From positions 1 to 8,607 of the forward strand of contig JANWIS010000007.1 in assembly GCA_025449775.1 (NCBI GenBank): a DNA stretch of 8,607 nucleotides. Reading direction: 5' to 3'. Shown piece after piece: positions 1 through 6,379 of the stretch. The DNA comes from Ignavibacteriaceae bacterium. Lineage in GTDB: Bacteria; Bacteroidota; Ignavibacteria; Ignavibacteriales; Ignavibacteriaceae. Position numbers and translations under genes: made by a program. The notes beneath the pieces were generated by a model. It was not told the origin of the DNA. It worked only from the letters and a program-made list of their open reading frames with translations, and did not search any database. The first letter of the stretch is position 1. Every line of letters starts with the position of its first letter.

Positions 1-45
1 CCAGAATCCGAAAACTGCCATAAAAATGATTAACGACTTTTTCAT
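1..45 (-). CDS. N-terminus of an exported protein, cut by the window edge
   Basis: Only the first 15 codons are inside the window, reading M-K-K-S-L-I-I-F-M-A-V-F-G-F-W with no stop. Two lysines followed by an unbroken hydrophobic run is the start of a Sec signal peptide or an N-terminal membrane anchor. The start is well supported: a strong GGAGG ribosome-binding site (positions 57-53) lies seven bases before the ATG. It begins 13 bases after the uppP stop, so it is probably the next cistron of the same operon. Nothing can be said about the mature protein or its function. The start is fairly sure; the exported nature is an inference from a short hydrophobic stretch. Confidence 0.72.
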   Translation of the reverse strand, partial: MKKSLIIFMAVFGFW

Positions 46-52
46 AGTTTTT

Positions 53-57
53 CCTCC
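53..57 (-). promoter_or_regulatory. Strong Shine-Dalgarno site of the gene after uppP
   Basis: On the minus strand this reads GGAGG, seven bases upstream of the ATG at 45-43 and directly after the uppP stop codon. It is the clearest ribosome-binding site in the window and fixes the start of the partial exported protein. Confidence 0.75.
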
Positions 58-58
58 A

Positions 59-907
59 TTATGGTTTGATGATATTGGTTAATAATAATATTAAAATAAA
101 AATTCCTGCTACAATTCTGTAATAAACAAAAAGAAATGTTGAGTGCTTCTTTAAAAATTTTAAAAGAAAATCTATTGCAAGATAACCGCTTATTCCAGAA
201 ACTACAGTTGCAGTTATAAGATTTATAATCATTCCGGGATCTAAATGAGTTATTGAATCCGAAAGTTCAAATAATCCGCTGGCTAAAACTGCCGGAATAC
301 TAAGTAGAAATGAGAATCTCGCAGCGACATCTCTTTTTAATCCCATTAACAATCCTCCTGTTATTGTTGTTCCTGAACGGGATGAACCGGGAATTAATGC
401 AAATGCCTGTGCTATCCCGATTAAAATTGAATCTTTGATTGATATATCATTTAATTCTTTTTTAAAGCCTGCAACTTTTTCTGCTATGGCTAAAATAATT
501 GCTAATCCAATCAGGCTAAAAGAAATTACGTAAAGATTTTTTGTTAAATCACCTTCAATAATATCTTTGAATGCATAACCAATAATCACTACAGGAATTG
601 TTCCTATAATTACAAGCCACCCAAGCCGTGAGTTGGGATTTTGCTGTGAGAATTTTTTTCTTGCAAAAAGATTTTCTTTAAAGAAATCGCTTACAATTAA
701 AAAAATATCTTTCGCAAAATAAGTAAGGACTGCAACCATTGTTCCAAGCTGCATAACAGCTATAAAAGATGTCCAGCTTTCCGGATGATCTGCTGAAACA
801 AGATTCATTAATTTTCCTGCAATAGTAAGATGACCTGTACTGCTAATAGGAAGGAATTCAGATAAACCCTGGATTACTCCAAGCAATATTGCTTCAAACA
901 AATTCAA
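59..907 (-). CDS. uppP: Undecaprenyl-diphosphatase (UppP/BacA)
   Basis: Integral membrane phosphatase that converts undecaprenyl diphosphate to undecaprenyl phosphate, recycling the lipid carrier used for peptidoglycan and surface polysaccharides; overexpression in other species gives bacitracin resistance. The 282-residue length fits the family. Both signature regions are present: Q13-G-L-S-E17-F-L-P-I-S-S-T-G-H26 near the N-terminus, and P173-G-S-S-R-S-G-T-T181, which carries the conserved arginine (R177). The rest is a series of hydrophobic helices, about eight by eye. The start codon is TTG (907-905), not ATG. It overlaps the stop of the upstream gene as TTGA and is preceded by GGAG seven bases upstream, so translation is probably coupled. 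The context (flippase-like protein, LolA-like carrier, FtsK) agrees with an envelope role. Family assignment is very secure. Confidence 0.97.
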   Translation of the reverse strand: MNLFEAILLGVIQGLSEFLPISSTGHLTIAGKLMNLVSADHPESWTSFIAVMQLGTMVAVLTYFAKDIFLIVSDFFKENLFARKKFSQQNPNSRLGWLVIIGTIPVVIIGYAFKDIIEGDLTKNLYVISFSLIGLAIILAIAEKVAGFKKELNDISIKDSILIGIAQAFALIPGSSRSGTTITGGLLMGLKRDVAARFSFLLSIPAVLASGLFELSDSITHLDPGMIINLITATVVSGISGYLAIDFLLKFLKKHSTFLFVYYRIVAGIFILILLLTNIIKP

Positions 908-1566
908 TTAGTCACTCCGATCTGGTATGAAATACCGAGTTTTACACCGAGTGAAAAAGTATCGAAGTTTACATTTTCACTTTTAACTGTATTAACAAGT
1001 GTATTCCCATTACTGTTTTCAGGCTCTCCGTTTACATCGTATCGTAAATCTACTCCGATGTTTGCAAAAACATTTTCAGCAAGTGCAGTGTTTCCTTCAA
1101 TACGCAGAAGTCCGCCAAATCCAATCGAGTCGAAAGAATCTTCAGTCCCCTGCCATTTTTTAGATTCGGTTACAAAAATAAAACGAGGTCCGGCACCGCC
1201 TCCGAATTTAAAATTATAACCGGTTCCAAAAACAACATAATAAGCCATCATAGAAGTCAGCAATGAATTATAAGTAAGCTCGTATTGACCTAAACCAACA
1301 TTTTCCGTATAAGAATAAATTTGATAAGGAACTTCAATGCTCAGCTCAAAATCTTTCCCTGTAAAATATCCCAACTCTCCGGTGAATATCACTGCTGAAT
1401 TAAAAGTACCCAGTTGTGAATTAGAAGGTGCATAAGTTTGATTAATATAATCCTGAACAGAAGGAAAGCTTAAAAAATTAATTCCCATCGTTCCTTTCAC
1501 CTCAATTTGAGCAAAAGCTAATTCACAAGTAAGTATTAATAAAATAATCAGAAATATTTTTTTCAT
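904..1566 (-). CDS. Exported beta-rich protein, probable outer-membrane beta-barrel; not recognised
   Basis: I do not recognise a named family. The 220-residue product opens with a classical signal peptide (M-K-K, then a hydrophobic run, probable cleavage after A-F-A at residue 19, leaving Q20 first). The mature part has no long hydrophobic helix. It shows alternating polar/apolar stretches rich in Gly, Tyr, Phe and Asn, for example G-T-G-Y-N-F-K-F-G-G-G-A-G-P-R around residues 114-128 and F-S-L-G-V-K-L-G-I-S-Y near the C-terminus. That is the look of a small outer-membrane barrel (OmpW/opacity/porin-like). The C-terminus (I-G-V-T-N) lacks a terminal aromatic, which weakens the case slightly. 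It starts two bases after the flippase-like gene and its stop overlaps the uppP start, so it is translated within an envelope cluster. No clear Shine-Dalgarno is seen. The gene is secure, export likely, barrel inferred, function unknown. Confidence 0.85.
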   Translation of the reverse strand: MKKIFLIILLILTCELAFAQIEVKGTMGINFLSFPSVQDYINQTYAPSNSQLGTFNSAVIFTGELGYFTGKDFELSIEVPYQIYSYTENVGLGQYELTYNSLLTSMMAYYVVFGTGYNFKFGGGAGPRFIFVTESKKWQGTEDSFDSIGFGGLLRIEGNTALAENVFANIGVDLRYDVNGEPENSNGNTLVNTVKSENVNFDTFSLGVKLGISYQIGVTN

Positions 1567-1568
1567 TT

Positions 1569-2618
1569 TTATTCAGAATTTGTTTTAAAGATATTCACGA
1601 AACCAGTATGCTGTTTGTTGAGCAACAGGAACATAATCAACGCCATAACTATAAATAAAATGTAAGAAATTATATGTGTAAGAAATGCATAGGTAACACT
1701 TATTGTTTCACCAAAACCGAACAGAAGAACAAGTGTACTTTTTGCAAGAGCATGATATGAACCAGTAGCACCGGGAGTCGGGATAACAACTCCAATTGCA
1801 CTGATGCTCATCAGAACCCAACCCATTGAAAATGTAATTTCATTTGAAGACTGCATATCAAGCATGAAAAAACCTGTATATGCATTAAGTGCATAGACCA
1901 ACAGCAGAATTATGCTTGTCACAATTGTAAAGAAATAATTTTTTGTTCCTTTAAGACTTGTAAATCCCTGTATAAGCATTTCAATAATATAGGCTGAACG
2001 ATCTTCCATCTTCACAGAAAATTTTCCGATCGTTTTTAAAATGATGCCGTAAAATCTTTCTTTCATTTTCACAAGAAGATAGATCAGGATTAAAACAATC
2101 AACATCATTGCAGCAGAAATATATAATGCAGACTCAAGCCAGGGAAAAGCTTCGTAAAGATTTGAACTCCATATGAATGCAGAAATTAATACCGCAATCC
2201 CGAGTGAAATCACATCGATAACTCTTTCAACTATAACTGTTCCAAACATAGAAGATTTCGATAGCTGTTCGTACTGACCAATCATCATTGCACGTGTAAC
2301 TTCGCCGAGTTTCGGAGTGACACAATTAACTCCATAACCTATCATTAAAGCTCCAAACAGGTTTTTCATCTTTACATCAGGTTTTACTGAATGAAGCATT
2401 ATTTTCCATCTCAGAGTTCTTACATAGTGTCCGATCATGAAAGTAACAATAAAAATTATCATCCAAAGAATAGATGCTTCTGAAGCAAGACCCATAACTT
2501 CACCGAAATTAACATCAGAAAAAGAAAGGTAGAGGAATATTGCAGCTAACCCGATGGAGATTAAAAAATTTATTATCCCTCTTAGTGCCGGTATTTTTTT
2601 GGAATTATCTGAGATCAA
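1569..2618 (-). CDS. UPF0104/AglD2-like flippase-domain membrane protein (LPG synthase TM family)
   Basis: Polytopic membrane protein of the family that includes the transmembrane flippase domain of lysylphosphatidylglycerol synthase (MprF) and AglD-associated proteins; members are thought to move or help process lipid-linked substrates, but the substrate here is unknown. With a TTG start at 2618 the product is 349 residues. Motifs, in this numbering: R67-T-L-R-W71, P102-K-L-G-E-V-T-R-A110 preceded by G-Y-G-V-N-C, E131-R-V-I-D-V136, and P280-T-P-G-A-T-G-S-Y-H-A290; there are seven to eight hydrophobic helices. There is no cytosolic aminoacyl-transferase domain, so it is not full MprF. An ATG at 2699 would add 27 residues but lies deep inside lolA. 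TTG at 2618 overlaps lolA by only 14 bases, follows GGAAG and AGG, and places the first helix close to the N-terminus. Family is secure, start less so. Confidence 0.88.
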   Translation of the reverse strand: MISDNSKKIPALRGIINFLISIGLAAIFLYLSFSDVNFGEVMGLASEASILWMIIFIVTFMIGHYVRTLRWKIMLHSVKPDVKMKNLFGALMIGYGVNCVTPKLGEVTRAMMIGQYEQLSKSSMFGTVIVERVIDVISLGIAVLISAFIWSSNLYEAFPWLESALYISAAMMLIVLILIYLLVKMKERFYGIILKTIGKFSVKMEDRSAYIIEMLIQGFTSLKGTKNYFFTIVTSIILLLVYALNAYTGFFMLDMQSSNEITFSMGWVLMSISAIGVVIPTPGATGSYHALAKSTLVLLFGFGETISVTYAFLTHIISYILFIVMALIMFLLLNKQHTGFVNIFKTNSE

Positions 2619-3213
2619 GAACCTGGCTTCCTTCGGGTGGTGAAAATGTAAAATGGCTGTCAGGTAAATTTTTGTTAATCTGATATTTTGAAATGTCAAA
2701 TTGAATTTTTCCGGTTGCAGGATCGTCCATTATTGCTTTTGTAATAAGGTTTTCGCCGTCGAGAAAAAGTTTAATCGAATTAAAACCAAAAGTGTCTTCC
2801 TTTGGAATTAATTGTAAAACTTTTTTTCCTTCAAATTCAAGCGTACTCAATTCACAGTCTTCAGGATATTCATATATGATCTGTCGCATTGAGAGAATTT
2901 TGTTTCCTTCATTAGCAAAATCGGTTATGATAACTTTATTCTCCTTTTCATTGTAATTCCAGGAAGTTTCACCATCAGATATGATAAGAATATTTTTAAA
3001 CTCAAATCTAAGATAGTTTTCTTTTTTAAAATATACTTTACCTTTCAGCATTACATTTCCGTTAACTGATTGCGTGATTTCTGCAGAAAGGTTATCAATG
3101 GATTTGAATTTATCTTGTAAATTTTTCAGCACGACTTGAGCATCTTCCTGTGCGAAAGAAACAATTCCTGTTAAAAACATTAAAAGCGAAAATAAAATTA
3201 TTCTAATAATCAT
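2605..3213 (-). CDS. lolA: LolA-like outer-membrane lipoprotein carrier protein
   Basis: Periplasmic carrier that takes lipoproteins from the LolCDE inner-membrane transporter towards the outer membrane. The 202-residue product has a Sec signal peptide (hydrophobic residues 2-19, probable cleavage after S-F-A at 21). The mature protein follows the LolA plan: an N-terminal helix (about 26-46) with S-A-E-I-T-Q, a basic/aromatic strand K-E-N-Y-L-R-F-E-F (64-72), I-I-S-D-G-E-T-S-W-N-Y-N (77-88), and a C-terminal F-T-F-S-P-P-E-G-S-Q-V-L-D (188-200). The start is supported by a GAGGTGG ribosome-binding site five to eleven bases upstream. It lies 12 bases after ftsK, and adjacency of these two genes is a familiar bacterial arrangement. 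No LolB homologue is visible, as is usual in this part of the tree. Its cargo is inferred from the family. A role in carrying other lipids cannot be excluded. Confidence 0.9.
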   Translation of the reverse strand: MIIRIILFSLLMFLTGIVSFAQEDAQVVLKNLQDKFKSIDNLSAEITQSVNGNVMLKGKVYFKKENYLRFEFKNILIISDGETSWNYNEKENKVIITDFANEGNKILSMRQIIYEYPEDCELSTLEFEGKKVLQLIPKEDTFGFNSIKLFLDGENLITKAIMDDPATGKIQFDISKYQINKNLPDSHFTFSPPEGSQVLDLR

Positions 3214-3214
3214 T

Positions 3215-3224
3215 TTACCACCTC
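3215..3224 (-). promoter_or_regulatory. Shine-Dalgarno region of lolA
   Basis: The 12-base gap between the ftsK stop and the lolA ATG reads CGAGGTGGTAAA on the minus strand. The AGGTGG core is well placed to base-pair with 16S rRNA. It supports ATG at 3213 as the lolA start, and independent initiation rather than pure coupling to ftsK. Confidence 0.6.
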
Positions 3225-3225
3225 G

Positions 3226-5637
3226 TTATAAAGTTCTTAAAACTGTTTCGAGCTGTTCTTCGTTTTCAATTAAGACCTGCCTTGCTTTACTTCCGTCATT
3301 TGGTCCTACTATTCCCGCATCTTCAAGCTGGTCAACAATTCGTGCGGCACGTGAATAACCAAGCTTTAATTTTCTTTGTAGAAGTGAAACCGATCCCTGC
3401 TGATGACGGACAATTACTCTTGCGGCTTCTTCGAACATCGGGTCAAGATCAGCATAGAATCCTCCGGCAGATTCTTTTTTCTTATCATAGATGGAAGGAA
3501 GATAATATGGTTTTGAATACGATGGTTGCGAATAAATATAGTTTGTTATCCGTTCAACTTCGTCAGTGGATATGAATGCATTCTGTATGCGTATTGGTTT
3601 TGGAGAGCCTGTTGGAAGAAAAAGCATATCGCCTCTTCCAAGTAATTGTTCTGCACCGTTCACATCAAGAATTGTTCGTGAGTCAATTTTTGTTGCAACT
3701 TGGTAGGCAATTCTTGAACTGAAGTTCGCCTTTATCACACCTGTAATAACATTTACCGATGGTCTTTGTGTTGCAAGCACAAGATGAATTCCAACTGCCC
3801 GGGCGAGTTGAGCTAACCGTGTTATCGGTCCTTCAACATCTTTACCGGCAGTTATCATCAAATCAGCAAGCTCATCTATTATAACGACGAGATATGGTAA
3901 ATGAAAATGTTTGATTGATTCAGTATTGTTTGGTTTTGTTTTAGGATTATCAATTTTAACATTGTAATCGACAATGTTCCGGACACCTGCTTTTGCAAGC
4001 TTATCGTATCTTTTTTCCATTTCGATCTCGACCGATTTTAACACAATAATTGCATTCTGCGGTACTGTTATTATCTCTTCATCCAAATCAGGTGAAGCAG
4101 CAAGATAATGTCTTCTCAGCTTGTTATAAAAAGACAATTCTATCTTCTTCGGATCGACAAGTATAAATTTTACATCAACAGGATATTTGCAATAGAGCAT
4201 GCTGCTGATAATCATATTTATACCAACACTTTTTCCGGAACCTGTTGATCCTGCAATAAGAAGATGCGGCATTAAAGAAAGATCAGTTACAAAAACATCG
4301 CCGCTGATAGTTTTACCGAAAGCCATCGGCAGCTGCATTTTAGTGTCACGAATTTTACCAAGCACTGATCGTGCATTAACAATAGCAGCTTCTGCATTTG
4401 GAATCTCAACACCTATGGCTCCTTTGCCCGGTATCGGTGCAATTATTCTGATTCCTCTTGCTGCAAGAGCCAATGCAATATCATTTTCCAAGGCAACAAT
4501 TTTACTGATCTTTACACCCGGTGCCGGAACAATTTCATAAAGAGTAACCACTGGTCCGGGCGTTACGGAAATATTTTGAATATCAATATCAAATAATTTG
4601 AGTTTGTCTTTAAGAAGCTCTGCATTTTTCGTCAGCTCTTCTTCGGCAACTTTTATATCATCAGCGACAGGAACCTCAAGCAGATCGAGTCCGGGCAGTT
4701 CGTAATCAAGATCTTCCTCCCAAGGATCAGGAAGATTTTTTTGTTCTTCATTCAAATATTTTTCAGCAGGTAATTCACCTGTTTTTTCCAGGTCAACTTT
4801 TTTTCTTTCATCTAAAGTGATCTCATCATCTTCCAGAACTTCCTGTTGTTCTTTCCTGATGATTTGAATGTTGGTCTGTGATGCTGCTTCTTCATTCATT
4901 AACTCTTCAGCAGTCGGCAGATTATTTTCACGTGAGAAAATTTTTTTCTTATCCTTTCCAAGCATCTTAATTTTTTCGAGGTTGGATAAATCTCCATCTT
5001 TCCTGATAATTTTTATGTCTTCAGCTGCTTTTGAAGCAAACATATTTTTGATGAACTGAATAATGCTTTCAACTTTGATATCGAATGCGAGGATTAGAAT
5101 TGAAGAAGAGACGAAAAGCAAGAGCAGAATACTTCCGATTCCGCCAAGTAAACCGTTCAGCCAGTTTCCAACATATTCACCAAGAGAACCTCTGAGCTCG
5201 TAAATACCTGGGAACAGATCAAAGCCAACCTTCATTACCCCGAAGAATGATGCAAGTGTCAGCCCAGAAACTATAAGAAAGTTTGTTCTTTGCATCAGAT
5301 TTTTAAAGGGTATTTTTCTGAAGAAAGAAATTCCCCACAGAAAAAAAATGAATGGGAATATAACTGAGAAATAACCGATGGTCGATCTTATGAAGAAGAA
5401 AGAAAAATGTGCGCCGATTGTGCCAAGCCAGTTGTGAGTATCGTGACCGATAATCATTGATGACTCAAGGTAAACTTCATCACGACGGTCAAAAGAAATA
5501 ATGCAAAGAAGCAGGAACAAAGAGAATAGTATTAAAAAAACACCGAATATACTTTTCTTTTTGTTGGATTTAATACTGAAATTTTTCTTTTCAGAATTAT
5601 TTTGTTTACTGTTCTCTCTACTTTTTTTTGCAGCCAT
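3226..5637 (-). CDS. ftsK: DNA translocase FtsK/SpoIIIE family
   Basis: Membrane-anchored ATPase that pumps chromosome termini through the closing septum and supports dimer resolution. The 803-residue product has all parts of the family. A basic N-terminal tail is followed by four hydrophobic segments (about 30-48, 76-106, 118-140, 160-186). An acidic, low-complexity linker (about 200-330) follows, with many Glu/Asp. The alpha/beta motor follows, with Walker A G463-S-T-G-S-G-K-S470, Walker B V-V-I-I-D-E (584-589), and A-T-Q-R-P-S-V-N-V-I-T-G (622-633). A C-terminal winged-helix gamma domain (about 727-790) contains G760-Y-S-R-A-A-R-I. The linker is short, closer to SpoIIIE than to E. coli FtsK. 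The start is the only sensible one: an in-frame comB stop lies 12 bases upstream. No Shine-Dalgarno is evident, so coupling to comB is possible. lolA follows directly. Confidence 0.97.
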   Translation of the reverse strand: MAAKKSRENSKQNNSEKKNFSIKSNKKKSIFGVFLILFSLFLLLCIISFDRRDEVYLESSMIIGHDTHNWLGTIGAHFSFFFIRSTIGYFSVIFPFIFFLWGISFFRKIPFKNLMQRTNFLIVSGLTLASFFGVMKVGFDLFPGIYELRGSLGEYVGNWLNGLLGGIGSILLLLFVSSSILILAFDIKVESIIQFIKNMFASKAAEDIKIIRKDGDLSNLEKIKMLGKDKKKIFSRENNLPTAEELMNEEAASQTNIQIIRKEQQEVLEDDEITLDERKKVDLEKTGELPAEKYLNEEQKNLPDPWEEDLDYELPGLDLLEVPVADDIKVAEEELTKNAELLKDKLKLFDIDIQNISVTPGPVVTLYEIVPAPGVKISKIVALENDIALALAARGIRIIAPIPGKGAIGVEIPNAEAAIVNARSVLGKIRDTKMQLPMAFGKTISGDVFVTDLSLMPHLLIAGSTGSGKSVGINMIISSMLYCKYPVDVKFILVDPKKIELSFYNKLRRHYLAASPDLDEEIITVPQNAIIVLKSVEIEMEKRYDKLAKAGVRNIVDYNVKIDNPKTKPNNTESIKHFHLPYLVVIIDELADLMITAGKDVEGPITRLAQLARAVGIHLVLATQRPSVNVITGVIKANFSSRIAYQVATKIDSRTILDVNGAEQLLGRGDMLFLPTGSPKPIRIQNAFISTDEVERITNYIYSQPSYSKPYYLPSIYDKKKESAGGFYADLDPMFEEAARVIVRHQQGSVSLLQRKLKLGYSRAARIVDQLEDAGIVGPNDGSKARQVLIENEEQLETVLRTL

Positions 5638-5649
5638 GTCGACAATTAT

Positions 5650-6372
5650 TTATCTAAGAACCTTTAATACATTCCCCGTAAAATTAGGGATGACATCAGT
5701 ATTGTTAATTTCGGCACAAATTTTTAAGTCGTCCTTAAAACCATTTTTAATAAGAAGCTGACCATGTTCTGATTCAGTTAGCATCTTAAGTATATCTTTC
5801 CCGAAAGTCTTAAACAATACCAATGTTCCTATTGAAGAATCCGATAATTCGTTTTCTTTATTCGTTTTCATAAGCTCGCTGATCAGACTCCCGGCACAAA
5901 CAGAATCTTCAAGGCTGAATAAATTATTATTCCCCGAACAAAGAATGACAATATCCTGATTTAATTTAACTAGATGTTTTGACAATGCTTTTATATTGTT
6001 AAATGCACATATAAAAAGATTTCCTGAATATTTTGCTTTTACAATTGCTCTCGATCCGTTAGTTGAATAAAAAACGATTGTCTTACCGGCAACAATTTCC
6101 TTTTTATATTCAGAAGGAGAATTGCCCAGAGCAAAGCCCTCAATTTTTTTTGTGTTCCGTTCCCCGCCAAGCAATGTTTGTCCGCCAAACATTCCGCCGG
6201 AAACTTTAACTGCAAATTCCACATTACCAACCGGCACTACTTCTCTTGCGCCATTTGTTAAAGCATTAATTATTGTTGTCGATGCTCTTAAAACATCTAT
6301 AACAACTGTTGTTTTACCGGTAAAAAAAAGGTCGTCAGCTTGTACAGGAGAAAAGAGTACTTCTATTTTCAT
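5650..6372 (-). CDS. comB: ComB-family 2-phosphosulfolactate phosphatase (probable)
   Basis: ComB hydrolyses 2-phospho-3-sulfolactate to 3-sulfolactate and phosphate in coenzyme M synthesis and is magnesium dependent. The 240-residue product carries the conserved blocks I recall for the family: V-I-D-V-L-R-A-S-T-T-I (24-34), G-G-E-R (69-72), G-F-A-L-G-N-S-P-S-E-Y (79-89), S-T-N-G-S (103-107) and C145-S-G-N-N-N-L-F-S-L-E-D, followed by V-C-A-G (158-161). These blocks suggest an active enzyme rather than a remnant. It starts seven bases after gcvT and stops 12 bases before ftsK, so it sits mid-operon. No comA (phosphosulfolactate synthase) or comC is in the window, and many bacteria with this family do not make coenzyme M, so the real substrate is open. 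The family is sure; the reaction is less so. No clear ribosome-binding site precedes the ATG. Confidence 0.88.
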   Translation of the reverse strand: MKIEVLFSPVQADDLFFTGKTTVVIDVLRASTTIINALTNGAREVVPVGNVEFAVKVSGGMFGGQTLLGGERNTKKIEGFALGNSPSEYKKEIVAGKTIVFYSTNGSRAIVKAKYSGNLFICAFNNIKALSKHLVKLNQDIVILCSGNNNLFSLEDSVCAGSLISELMKTNKENELSDSSIGTLVLFKTFGKDILKMLTESEHGQLLIKNGFKDDLKICAEINNTDVIPNFTGNVLKVLR

Positions 6373-6379
6373 GCTTTAA

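Noticed and set aside
42..59. Five-codon mini-ORF ATG-GAG-GAA-AAA-CTA-TGA linking the uppP stop to the next start
   Set aside because: It overlaps both codons neatly (TAATG and ATGA), but its sequence is simply the GGAGG ribosome-binding site and spacer. It has no upstream site of its own, so it is most likely a coincidence.
1507..1566. Lipobox at the signal peptide of the barrel candidate (L-I-L-T-C)
   Set aside because: The residue before Cys is Thr rather than Gly, Ala or Ser, and a good signal peptidase I site (A-F-A before Q) follows five residues later. An ordinary exported protein is more likely than a lipoprotein.
3282..5761. Plus-strand open frames at 3282-3575, 4199-4540, 4868-5059 and 5501-5761
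   Set aside because: They lie opposite ftsK (the last also opposite the 3' end of comB). They have no recognisable motifs or ribosome-binding sites, and ftsK is a well-conserved gene. They are shadow frames.
6039..6379. Minus frame 6039-6230 and plus frame 6122-6379 within comB
   Set aside because: Both overlap conserved comB blocks in other frames and have no supporting features.
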